A stretch of DNA of 6,006 nucleotides from an uncultured Clostridium sp. Lineage in GTDB: Bacteria; Bacillota; Clostridia; Clostridiales; Clostridiaceae. Below, in pieces: positions 1 to 5,947 of this stretch. The notes below the pieces were generated by a model, which worked only from the letters and a program-made list of their open reading frames with translations, did no database searches and was not told the DNA's origin. The DNA lies in assembly GCF_937920395.1 (NCBI RefSeq), contig NZ_CALEVF010000265.1, forward strand, positions 1 to 6,006, in the 5' to 3' direction. The number at the start of each line of letters is the position of its first letter. The first letter of the stretch is position 1. Both the position numbers and the translations under genes were made by a program.

Positions 1-48
1 CCCCGTATCGGACTTTCACCGACGAGTAAACGCCCATGCCGGGCACAC
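1..48 (-). mobile_element. Group II intron, 5' end only (probable class C/IIC)
   Basis: Read on the minus strand from base 48, the sequence starts GTGTGCCCGGCATGGGCG and continues to CGGTGAAAGTCCG. The GUGYG 5' splice-site motif, the GCCCGGCAUGGG segment and a GGUGAAAGUCC-type hairpin arm are the usual opening of bacterial group II intron domain I, and closely resemble class C introns such as the Oceanobacillus iheyensis one. The element is cut by the window edge, so its maturase/reverse transcriptase gene, domain V and 3' end are not visible. Its first base follows the T-run of an intrinsic terminator by one base, which is the known target preference of class C introns. The intron is a self-splicing ribozyme and retroelement. 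Whether this copy is complete and active cannot be judged here. Confidence 0.85.
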
Positions 49-49
49 T

Positions 50-81
50 AAAAAAAACCTTTTAACTTGAGCGTTAAAAGG
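50..81 (-). terminator. Intrinsic terminator in the riboswitch leader
   Basis: On the minus strand a perfect 9-bp stem (CCTTTTAAC at 81-73, GTTAAAAGG at 66-58) encloses the loop GCTCAA and is followed by eight T residues (57-50). This is a textbook Rho-independent terminator. It starts 6 nt after the stop codon of the 14-codon reading frame, and the group II intron begins at 48. It either ends a short transcript or serves as the off-state of the cobalamin riboswitch. No obvious antiterminator sequence was found in the aptamer. Confidence 0.85.
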
Positions 82-87
82 AAGCAA

Positions 88-132
88 TTAAAAATTATGT
101 TTAACCATATAAATCAATAAACAAATTTTCAT
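88..132 (-). CDS. Putative 14-aa leader peptide after the B12 riboswitch
   Basis: The frame ATG (132-130) to TAA (90-88) encodes MKICLLIYMVKHNF. It is preceded by a strong Shine-Dalgarno site, GGGAGG (146-141), 8 nt upstream of the ATG. I do not recognise the peptide; it is hydrophobic in the first half. The stop codon lies before the terminator and before the intron, so the intron did not cause the truncation. It may be a real leader peptide whose translation is controlled by the riboswitch, or the remnant of a decayed B12-regulated gene. Evidence for expression is only the strong SD and its position in the expression platform. Confidence 0.4.
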   Translation of the reverse strand: MKICLLIYMVKHNF

Positions 133-176
133 TATAAAGACCTCCCTATCACTCGTAGAGTTTATGGTGCAAAACA

Positions 177-329
177 TAGGCAGGTCTTCTGACTCAAGAA
201 TCATTATTTAAAGTACGCCTTCCCCGTTTCCGAGTGGCACATTGTACTTAAATTCATCTATTACAGCTACGAGCTAGTTCAGGATTTTAACCTGATTCCC
301 TTTTAATTAATAAATTTTAATCAAACCTA
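177..329 (-). promoter_or_regulatory. Cobalamin (B12) riboswitch
   Basis: The minus strand carries the conserved parts of the cobalamin aptamer in order: TAGG (329-326) for the closing stem, GGGAA (300-296), GGTTAAAATCC (the usual GGTGAAAATCC), GCTGTAA after the L5 loop, GCCACT (238-233), GGGGAAGG (225-218) and the B12 box AGTCAGAAGACCTGCC ending in CCTA. Loop L5 contains CTCGTAG (273-267), which is exactly complementary to CTACGAG (158-152) just past the aptamer, as expected for the L5-L13 kissing interaction that signals ligand binding. The expression platform (176-139) holds the SD of a 14-codon frame, so control of translation is likely. Riboswitches of this family normally shut off B12 synthesis or uptake genes when cobalamin is bound; that target gene is not visible here. 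Confidence 0.93.
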
Positions 330-338
330 AATTTTATT

Positions 339-367
339 ATTCTATTTTGATAATAATTTAATGTAAG
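339..367 (-). promoter_or_regulatory. Candidate promoter of the riboswitch transcript
   Basis: CTTACA (367-362) and TAGAAT (344-339) are spaced by 17 bp and would start transcription near 332, just before the aptamer. The -35 element matches only four of six positions. An alternative pair lies further upstream: TTGATT (409-404) and TATTAT (386-381), also 17 bp apart. In such AT-rich DNA neither is certain. Confidence 0.35.
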
Positions 368-410
368 TACTCACTGCATAATAATAACATTATTAATTCA
401 AGAAATCAAC

Positions 411-468
411 TAACGAAATTGTCCACACCAATCCATAATTTCATGGATTAATGTGGACAACTTTGTTA
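411..468 (-). terminator. Imperfect 58-bp palindrome, possible trmB terminator
   Basis: GTCCACA (421-427) pairs with TGTGGAC (452-458). Inside it AATCCAT (430-436) pairs with ATGGATT (443-449), around the loop AATTTC. Outer bases 411-420 and 459-468 extend the stem with one A-C mismatch and one G-T pair. It lies 47 bp past the trmB stop codon and upstream of the riboswitch. Neither strand has a proper T-run after the hairpin (minus strand continues AATTTCG), so termination is only one reading. A small palindromic repeat or a structured 3' end is also possible. Confidence 0.4.
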
Positions 469-515
469 ATAAGTTTATTATCTTTTATATGGTTTATAGT
501 TATTTATTAATCTTA

Positions 516-1178
516 TTATCTCTCTTTAATTAACCTAGCCTGTAGAAACATGGCTTTTTTACCTATACTTGCAAATTTAGCTTCATACTCAGTAATTACA
601 TTTTCTTTAAAATCGCTCTTATGAAGATCATATGTTAAAAATAATATTTCAAACCCACATTGTTTGAAATATTCCACAGAGTCTTCAAACAAATCTGTAT
701 CATCTGTTTTGAACCACACTTCAGATCCAACTTTTAAAAACTTCTTATAATTTATTAAAAATTTAGTGTGAGTTAATCTTCTTTTATTATGTCGTTCTTT
801 GGGCCAAGGGTTACAAAAATTTATATAAATTCTACTTATTTCATCTTTTGCAAATACATCATCAATAAACATAATGTTTAAAGGCATAAGACGTACATTT
901 ATATTTTGCTCTGCTTTAACTTCGCGAACTTCTATCACTTTTCTAAGTGCAAACACTAATACCTCATCTTTTAAATCTATACCTACAAAATTAACATTAG
1001 AATTTTGCCTAGATTTTTCTGCAATAAAACTACCTTTACCACATCCAAGCTCCAGATGTATTTCATTTTCATTTTTAAATTCTTCACTCCAATTTCCTTT
1101 ATGATCATATTGATCTGTTCTTACAATATGGCTGGCTTCTAGTTCCGGCCTAGCCCAATATTTTTTTCTTAAGCGCAT
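516..1178 (-). CDS. trmB: tRNA (guanine-N7-)-methyltransferase TrmB
   Basis: This is the SAM-dependent methyltransferase that makes 7-methylguanosine at position 46 in the variable loop of tRNAs, a cytosolic enzyme. In 220 residues it shows the SAM-binding motif [10 protein letters not shown] (42-51), GID (66-68), the family motif [12 protein letters not shown] (123-134), KTDD (157-160) and the C-terminal TEYEAKF (196-202), all in the expected TrmB order and length. The usual form of the central motif is DPWPK; here the first residue is Asn. I chose the ATG at 1178 because AAGGAGA (1191-1185) sits at ideal distance and [14 protein letters not shown] matches the family N-terminus; an upstream in-frame ATG at 1220 would add 14 unlikely residues. 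It lies 81 bp downstream of the M50 protease gene with no clear terminator between, so both may share a transcript. Confidence 0.96.
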   Translation of the reverse strand: MRLRKKYWARPELEASHIVRTDQYDHKGNWSEEFKNENEIHLELGCGKGSFIAEKSRQNSNVNFVGIDLKDEVLVFALRKVIEVREVKAEQNINVRLMPLNIMFIDDVFAKDEISRIYINFCNPWPKERHNKRRLTHTKFLINYKKFLKVGSEVWFKTDDTDLFEDSVEYFKQCGFEILFLTYDLHKSDFKENVITEYEAKFASIGKKAMFLQARLIKER

Positions 1179-1259
1179 ATATTTTCTCCTTACGTTTATA
1201 ATAATAAAAACTTTTAACATCTTTTTTTAAATTTTAACTTTCTTATTAAGAATCACTTT

Positions 1260-1913
1260 TTATTGAAGCATTGATGCAATTCTCATAAAAATATTATATA
1301 CCCAATCCGCTGGTACTTGCACAATATAAGTAAACCCTGATTGATTACCCGGTAATATAGGTAATAACAATACAATAAATATTAAAAATTGATACTTAGT
1401 AAGTGTATCAGACATATTGTAAAAAGCCTTAGGAAATAAATCTCTAATTATATGATATCCATCAAATCCTGGTACTGGCACTAAATTAAGAAAAAACAAC
1501 ATACAATTTATGGACACTATAATCTTAGATATTTCTAAAACAATGGTATATACCGTCCCTTGCATTGGTGAATATTTCCAAAACATCACTGTAAAAATTG
1601 AAAATATAAATCCAATTATTAAATTTGCAAACGGTCCCGCAAATGATACTTTTAAATCATCTCTATAATAATTTTTATATGAAGTAGGATTTGTTTGAAC
1701 TGGTTTCGCCCATCCGAATCCAGTTAATAAAATCAAAATAAATCCCATTGGATCTATATGTGCAATTGGATTCAGTGTAAGTCTGCCTTGAAATCTTGGA
1801 GTTTTATCTCCTAACTTATCCGCTACAATAGCATGTGCATACTCATGGAATGTAAATGCTATTAATATCGCTGGTATCATTAAAATCTTATATAATATTG
1901 CCTGTGTATCCAA
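1260..1913 (-). CDS. Site-2 protease (M50) family membrane metalloprotease, YwhC-like
   Basis: This 217-residue integral membrane protein has the zinc-binding motif HEYAH (23-27) inside the first membrane segment, an HIDPMG motif (52-57), FAGPFANL (91-98) at the start of a further membrane helix, and NLVPVPGFDG (143-152), whose Asp151 should be the third zinc ligand. These are the marks of the compact M50/S2P family (B. subtilis YwhC type), intramembrane proteases without a PDZ domain. The catalytic residues are intact, so activity is likely. The substrate is unknown and nothing nearby suggests it. Translation starts at TTG (1913-1911), supported by the SD GGGGGAG (1925-1919) five bases upstream; the next in-frame ATG, at residue 12, would cut into the first helix. 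A small 6-1-6 inverted repeat (1240-1252) after the stop lacks a T-run on this strand, so read-through into trmB is plausible. Confidence 0.93.
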   Translation of the reverse strand: MDTQAILYKILMIPAILIAFTFHEYAHAIVADKLGDKTPRFQGRLTLNPIAHIDPMGFILILLTGFGWAKPVQTNPTSYKNYYRDDLKVSFAGPFANLIIGFIFSIFTVMFWKYSPMQGTVYTIVLEISKIIVSINCMLFFLNLVPVPGFDGYHIIRDLFPKAFYNMSDTLTKYQFLIFIVLLLPILPGNQSGFTYIVQVPADWVYNIFMRIASMLQ

Positions 1914-2085
1914 ATTTACTCCCCCTCATTTTTATTTTATATATATCTACAATGTATAATATATCCATATAGTTATATTTTATTGCTATTTTACTTTAAT
2001 AATATAATTTAATATAGTAATATATATTTTGACTTAACTTACTGAATATTCATATAAACTTTTAATTTAAGATTTCTTAGTAAAT
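1914..2085. other. Intergenic AT-rich region upstream of the M50 gene
   Basis: This stretch is almost pure A and T and must hold the promoter for the M50 gene and trmB on the minus strand, but no hexamer pair stands out convincingly. On the plus strand TTGACT (2029-2034) and TATAAA (2053-2058) are 18 bp apart, yet no plus-strand gene follows. No RNA gene or repeat is visible. Confidence 0.5.
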
Positions 2086-2111
2086 AAAAAACTATGCCAA
2101 AGGCATAGTTT
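2086..2111 (-). terminator. Intrinsic terminator of the glycosidase operon
   Basis: On the minus strand AAACTATGCC (2111-2102) and GGCATAGTTT (2098-2089) form a perfect 10-bp stem with a three-base loop. The run of T residues at the end of the stem continues to 2086. It lies 11 bp after the stop codon of the gene at 2123 and should end that operon. Confidence 0.9.
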
Positions 2112-2122
2112 GGATCCACTCA

Positions 2123-3151
2123 TTACTTAAAAAGCACAAAAGATATTTTGTTGTTTGCAATGGATGCTACTCCCTTATTATATAACTGGACTAATTTCCC
2201 TTTATAACTAGTTTGAATACCAGAATTTATATCTTTTATAAACCCTTGCGATGGATTATTTTGATATATTTTACCATCAGTAGATACAAACAAATTTTCT
2301 TTAGTGCAAGGTGTTTGTAATTCGATAGATTTCCATGTACTAGTATCTTGTGATATTTTACCATAATAAACCTTGCTTATTAAATTGTCCTTTAACTCTG
2401 CAAGATATATATTATCATCATCATCAGCACCAATTAATGAAAGGTTGTCTACTCCACCAATGCTTATATTTTGATTGCTACCAGTAACATATATTTTATT
2501 ATATACCGAGCCTTCATAGACTAATTTATCTTCATGACGAATCAATGCAATATTGTCTACAAGCTTAGGTATTGTATTTGTTTTTGACATATCTGGATTT
2601 CTATCAATTCTATATATGCTGCTTTTATTAGCATTATTTGATACCTTCACGTAAATAAGTCCTGTTAATGTCGACGTTTGAATATTTTCTACTTTAGGGT
2701 CAGTACCACCCCAATCTAATTTTATTGTCTTTACTTTTTCACCTTTTACTACATCGTAAGAATATAATATTAAGTTACTAGATTCATCATCACTTTCTTT
2801 TTCTACTAAAAGCATTCTATTTCTACCTGGAATCCATGAAGCAAAAGAAACGTTGCATCCATCTTCTGATTTTATGTTTTTAGTTTTCCCAGTCAAACAA
2901 TTAACAATCACTAATTTCCCATCGTCATAGTAAGATATATATTTGGCATCATATGATACTAATATATTTTCTGCACTTGTTGGTATATTAATATCTATAT
3001 TTTTGGGTTTTGTACTTGCATTTTCAACTACCTTTTTAGTAACTACTTTTGAATCAGTAGCTAAAAAATAGTGATCAATGTAAAAGAGACCTAAACATTG
3101 CAAAGCTAAAGATACTATAATCCATATACTTATTCTTTTCGTCCAACTCAT
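2123..3151 (-). CDS. Membrane-anchored protein of unknown function, propeller-like
   Basis: I do not recognise a named family. The 342-residue protein has a basic start (MSWTKR), one membrane segment at about 8-27 and a polar linker at about 31-60, so most of it should lie outside the cell. There is no lipobox. The rest shows repeated pairs of short beta strands joined by Asp/Gly/Asn turns, for example at 64-95 (VSYDAKYISYYDDGKLVIVN), 101-145 and the last 60 residues (DGKIYQN, NKGVASIANNK). This pattern is typical of beta-propellers of the TolB/DPP-IV N-terminal type and is an inference from the pattern only. No catalytic motif is visible. The ATG at 3151 is set by AAAGGAG (3166-3160) eight bases upstream. 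The gene follows the phosphodiester glycosidase after 53 bp with no terminator, which suggests one operon and perhaps a shared task at the cell surface. Confidence 0.88.
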   Translation of the reverse strand: MSWTKRISIWIIVSLALQCLGLFYIDHYFLATDSKVVTKKVVENASTKPKNIDINIPTSAENILVSYDAKYISYYDDGKLVIVNCLTGKTKNIKSEDGCNVSFASWIPGRNRMLLVEKESDDESSNLILYSYDVVKGEKVKTIKLDWGGTDPKVENIQTSTLTGLIYVKVSNNANKSSIYRIDRNPDMSKTNTIPKLVDNIALIRHEDKLVYEGSVYNKIYVTGSNQNISIGGVDNLSLIGADDDDNIYLAELKDNLISKVYYGKISQDTSTWKSIELQTPCTKENLFVSTDGKIYQNNPSQGFIKDINSGIQTSYKGKLVQLYNKGVASIANNKISFVLFK

Positions 3152-3204
3152 ATTTCTTTCTCCTTTAACTTTAACTTTAAAATATCCTCTACTTGAAGTT
3201 GGTA

Positions 3205-4212
3205 CTATTTCCTACTCTCTATATACATAATAGAAGGTACTGACCTTTCTCCCAAACTATCTGATGGGCTATTTATTATTTCATCCTCATAAAATAATGT
3301 AGAAGAAGAACCTCCGTCTAAGTTACTAGCATTAAACGCCCCATAATCGTATAATGTGTCTTGTACCTCTCTCAAAGTAGCCCCTAAACTTTTCGCCTGT
3401 CTACCGTCAATTACCAAAAGTATTATTGCTCCATCTTTTCTTTGTGCAATTGCTGTTCTAGGTGCAATACCCCAACCCCCATCACCTTTAGTTATAGTTT
3501 TTTGTCCATTAACTATAAGTGCTGGTCCGAAAGATACTGCATCTATTACTCCAGCTGTCTGCATCTCAGAAATACTATGAATACCAACTAATAATTTTCC
3601 TGATTTGGTCATAGCTACAACTTCAGTTTTTTTATTTGCATTTGTTATATTATTAAACGCAATTTTTCCATTAGCCATTATAATTCCAGTTGGATTTGCT
3701 CCTGTTCCTGTCCATTTTGATCCATTATCCTCATCTCTAAATCCACCACCATTGATTGCCGCAATTGCATTGTTATCCTTTGCAATATCACTAGTTAGTT
3801 GACCTTCTTTACCAAGCATACTACTGTAACCTACTTTTAATCTGGTTGGGTCACTAATTATTAATATGTAACCTTTGAATTTATTTCCTTTAATATCATA
3901 TCTTTCTATACTATTATCATCTTTTTTTTCTATTTTTACACCATCTAAATTATTTTGAACTAATGCATCTACTTTTTGATCACTCATGATTTTTGCTATT
4001 GCACTCTTAGATAAAAAGGTTGTTGCAAGCCATTGTAATGAATAAGTAGTCATCGCTGCACCTACTACTGTAGTCTTTACATTTTTAAACGGACCATAAT
4101 AAAGCATAAATGGGCCAGTAATTGTTGTAAACGTCAATTCAAATACTACAAATAATAAAACAAGTGTGCTCGTACGTCTTTTGTTTCTTCCACGTTTTTT
4201 TATTTTTCTCAT
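3205..4212 (-). CDS. Membrane-anchored phosphodiester glycosidase (NAGPA domain)
   Basis: The 335-residue product has a very basic start (MRKIKKRGRNKRR), an uncleaved-looking membrane anchor at about 16-38 and an external domain of the phosphodiester glycosidase/NAGPA family (Pfam PF09992; older name exopolysaccharide biosynthesis protein) from about 110 to the end. Visible motifs are AAINGGGF (151-158), GPALIVNG (229-236), RTAIAQ (252-257), LVIDGRQ (266-272), GATLREVQ (277-284) and NLDGGSSSTL (297-306). Family members remove N-acetylglucosamine or other sugars from phosphodiesters, so a surface or teichoic-type glycan is a possible substrate; the real one is unknown. I prefer the ATG at 4212: the ATG at 4221 has its AAAAGG directly against it with no spacer, whereas AAGGATGG lies at good distance from 4212. 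It probably is the first gene of an operon with the gene at 3151-2123. Confidence 0.9.
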   Translation of the reverse strand: MRKIKKRGRNKRRTSTLVLLFVVFELTFTTITGPFMLYYGPFKNVKTTVVGAAMTTYSLQWLATTFLSKSAIAKIMSDQKVDALVQNNLDGVKIEKKDDNSIERYDIKGNKFKGYILIISDPTRLKVGYSSMLGKEGQLTSDIAKDNNAIAAINGGGFRDEDNGSKWTGTGANPTGIIMANGKIAFNNITNANKKTEVVAMTKSGKLLVGIHSISEMQTAGVIDAVSFGPALIVNGQKTITKGDGGWGIAPRTAIAQRKDGAIILLVIDGRQAKSLGATLREVQDTLYDYGAFNASNLDGGSSSTLFYEDEIINSPSDSLGERSVPSIMYIESRK

Positions 4213-4326
4213 ACTTCCCATCCTTTTCTTTATTATGTACTACAACATTGTACAGTATAATCATATAATTTAATACATTATTTTTATGTCATTTATGTAA
4301 ATTTGGCTAATATATGATAATTTAAT

Positions 4327-4361
4327 ACAAAAGAGAGTATAAATTTTATACTCTCTTTTGT
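4327..4361 (-). terminator. Terminator of the phoH gene, possibly bidirectional
   Basis: A perfect 17-bp inverted repeat, ACAAAAGAGAGTATAAA (4327-4343) and its complement (4345-4361), forms a long hairpin 14 bp after the phoH stop codon. On the minus strand the arm ends in CTCTCTTTTGTATT, giving a moderate T-run inside and after the stem. The same holds on the plus strand. No plus-strand gene ends here, so the working direction should be minus. Confidence 0.85.
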
Positions 4362-4375
4362 ACTAAGTTTTCTTA

Positions 4376-5770
4376 TTATAATTTTTTTGACCCTTCAAAT
4401 GCTAGTGGCGACCGCTCACATTCATCATACTTTAAAGTTACCTGATAACATAAGTCACTACCCTTCATTTTTTCTGATGCATAACATAAACCATTTGATC
4501 TTTTATCTAAAAAAGGATGATCTATTTGCTCTGGATCACCAATAAGAACCAATTTAGTTCCCTCTCCAACTCTAGTTATTATTGCTTTTACTTGTTTAGG
4601 CGATAAATTTTGTGCCTCATCTATTATTACCCAATTTTTAACTATAGACCTTCCTCTAAGATAAGCAACCGCCTCAGTAGTTATTACTCTCCTATCAAAT
4701 AGGTCTTTTATCTTATCTGACAATTGTTTTTCATTTTTGTAACGCTCTTTTTCATCAGATTCTACAAGTATCTCTAAATTATCAAATATCGGTCTCATAA
4801 ATGGTGAAATCTTCTCCTGCTCTGTGCCAGGTAAAAAACCTATTTCTTCATCCATAGTAACATTGGGCCTACAAATTAAAATCCTCCTGTACTGCTCACC
4901 CCCAAGGTGGTGCTCACCGTTTTCTTGTAATATCTTTTGAAGCCCTACTGCTAATGAAAACAATGTTTTAGCAGTTCCAGCTGGTCCTTTAATAATTACT
5001 AGTGGTGCTTTTATTGAATCAATACTCAAAGCCTCTAGCATAAATCTCTGCCCTACATTCCGCGGTACAACTCCTAACGGTTTACTATCCTTATAATAAA
5101 GTGGCACTATATTTTTTCCATCATACCTTGCTAATGCCGTTTGTTTTGGATTTTCCATTGAATGAATTATTAAAAATTGATTTGTGTATAAAAACGGATT
5201 AGTATACTCTTCTAATTCCTCATTATATTCAAGTAATACACTAGCCTCTATACTTTTTTTACTGAAAAACTCCTGAAGTCTTTCCGGAGACACGAATACC
5301 TCTATTCTTCCTGTATACTGATTATCATACTCTGGCACAAATTTTTCATAATAATCTTCTACATTAATATCTACAGCATCCGCCTTTATACGCAAAAATA
5401 TATCCTTAGTTATGAGCCATACATCTTCACCTTGTTCCTTAATACCTTTACATACTTGTAATATTCTATTATCAGCTTTTTCTTTGCTCCAAGAAGCAGG
5501 AATTTTAGTATCATATTGATTCATTTCAACCCGTAATCTTCCTCCATTTTCCAAATCAATACCCTCATTTAATTTTCCATGATTTCTGAGTTCATCGATA
5601 AGCCTTGCTGAATATCTAGCATTAGCTCCTAAATCACTTTTATCTTTCTTAAAACTGTCTAATTCTTCTAATACTACTTCGGGTATTATTACATTATTAT
5701 CACCAAATGACAATATAGCACTAGGTGAATATAAAATAACATTGGTATCTAGTACATATGTTTTTTTCAA
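4376..5770 (-). CDS. PIN domain-PhoH family ATPase
   Basis: The 464-residue protein joins two domains. An N-terminal PIN nuclease-like domain (about 1-150) begins KKTYVLDTNVILY and has acidic residues at Asp8, Glu35/Glu36, Asp100 and Asp123 that fit the PIN metal site. A C-terminal PhoH ATPase domain (about 230-464) has Walker A GPAGTAKT (262-269), RPNVTMDEEIGFLPG (301-315), LRGRS (371-375), Walker B VIIDEAQN (381-388) and GDPEQID (411-417). Such PhoH2/YlaK-type proteins are thought to be ATP-driven RNA-unwinding ribonucleases of the cytosol; the name PhoH reflects E. coli phosphate regulation, not a shown role here. The start is TTG (5770-5768): KKTYVLDTN matches the family N-terminus, no ATG lies in frame nearby, and GAGGGGG (5787-5781) is an adequate SD with a rather long 10-base spacer. 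The gene stands alone, divergent from a Fur-family gene. Confidence 0.95.
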   Translation of the reverse strand: MKKTYVLDTNVILYSPSAILSFGDNNVIIPEVVLEELDSFKKDKSDLGANARYSARLIDELRNHGKLNEGIDLENGGRLRVEMNQYDTKIPASWSKEKADNRILQVCKGIKEQGEDVWLITKDIFLRIKADAVDINVEDYYEKFVPEYDNQYTGRIEVFVSPERLQEFFSKKSIEASVLLEYNEELEEYTNPFLYTNQFLIIHSMENPKQTALARYDGKNIVPLYYKDSKPLGVVPRNVGQRFMLEALSIDSIKAPLVIIKGPAGTAKTLFSLAVGLQKILQENGEHHLGGEQYRRILICRPNVTMDEEIGFLPGTEQEKISPFMRPIFDNLEILVESDEKERYKNEKQLSDKIKDLFDRRVITTEAVAYLRGRSIVKNWVIIDEAQNLSPKQVKAIITRVGEGTKLVLIGDPEQIDHPFLDKRSNGLCYASEKMKGSDLCYQVTLKYDECERSPLAFEGSKKL

Positions 5771-5866
5771 AGTATTAGTTCCCCCTCTCTCTCTATTACT
5801 AATATATGTAATTAATTCTATAAATGAATAAAAAACAAAATAAAATTTTACTTTCTTATTAATTTT

Positions 5867-5877
5867 TTATATAATAA
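5867..5877 (+). repeat. First copy of the 11-mer TTATATAATAA
   Basis: TTATATAATAA occurs here and again at 5900-5910, 33 bp apart, so the copies flank the -35 element of the Fur-family promoter on the same face of the helix. The shorter core TATAATAA recurs at 5922-5929. AT-rich direct and inverted repeats of this kind are typical of Fur/PerR operators, but in DNA this rich in A and T chance remains possible. Confidence 0.3.
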
Positions 5878-5879
5878 TT

Positions 5880-5908
5880 TTGACAAGTAATAGCTTTTAT
5901 TATATAAT
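5880..5908 (+). promoter_or_regulatory. Consensus sigma-A promoter of the Fur-family gene
   Basis: TTGACA (5880-5885) and TATAAT (5903-5908) are both perfect matches to the housekeeping consensus with the ideal 17-bp spacer. Transcription should start near 5915 and leave a leader of about 33 nt before the ATG at 5948. A promoter this strong on a repressor gene suggests that it is held down by a regulator, most simply by the product itself. Confidence 0.88.
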
Positions 5909-5910
5909 AA
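5897..5910. promoter_or_regulatory. Candidate operator: 14-bp palindrome over the -10 box
   Basis: TTATTATATAATAA is a perfect palindrome that covers the whole -10 hexamer. A protein bound here would block RNA polymerase. It is AT-rich like PerR/Fur boxes but lacks the 7-1-7 arrangement of TTATAATNATTATAA, so its assignment to the adjacent regulator is an inference from position. Confidence 0.35.
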
Positions 5911-5921
5911 GTTCTATATTG

Positions 5922-5936
5922 TATAATAATATTATA
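5922..5936. promoter_or_regulatory. Candidate operator: 7-1-7 palindrome before the SD
   Basis: TATAATA-A-TATTATA is a perfect 7-1-7 inverted repeat lying between the predicted transcription start and the SD, where binding would stop elongation or initiation. Its geometry matches Fur-family boxes. Its core TATAAT-N3-ATTATA has two bases more between the half-sites than the B. subtilis PerR box. Confidence 0.4.
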
Positions 5937-5947
5937 GGATGGTGTAT

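Noticed and set aside
874..1104. Plus-strand open frame of 76 codons opposite trmB
   Set aside because: It lies wholly inside trmB on the other strand, has no SD, and its Ser/Phe/Leu-rich product is what the complement of an AT-rich gene gives.
1179..1220. N-terminal extension of TrmB from an upstream ATG ([14 protein letters not shown])
   Set aside because: The ATG at 1178 has an ideal SD (AAGGAGA), the added residues do not look like TrmB, and the longer protein would contain that SD within its coding sequence.
1240..1252. Inverted repeat TTCTTA-T-TAAGAA after the M50 gene, considered as a terminator
   Set aside because: The stem is only six weak pairs and no T-run follows on the minus strand; the T-run nearby is on the wrong strand.
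2029..2058. Plus-strand promoter-like pair TTGACT-N18-TATAAA
   Set aside because: No plus-strand gene follows; a transcript would run antisense into the gene at 2123-3151. In DNA this AT-rich one such match is expected by chance, though RNA-seq could show an antisense RNA.
3160..3182. Short direct repeat AAAGTTAAAGTTAAAGG before the gene at 3151, considered as an operator
   Set aside because: It is a simple low-complexity run leading into the SD, with no symmetry and no second copy.
3356..3802. Two plus-strand open frames (3356-3580 and 3605-3802) opposite the glycosidase gene
   Set aside because: Both are antisense to a clearly conserved NAGPA domain, lack SD sites and show no recognisable domain.
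4213..4221. Glycosidase start at the ATG of 4221 (MGSM...)
   Set aside because: The AAAAGG before it touches the start codon with no spacer, while the AAGGATGG is well placed for the ATG at 4212.
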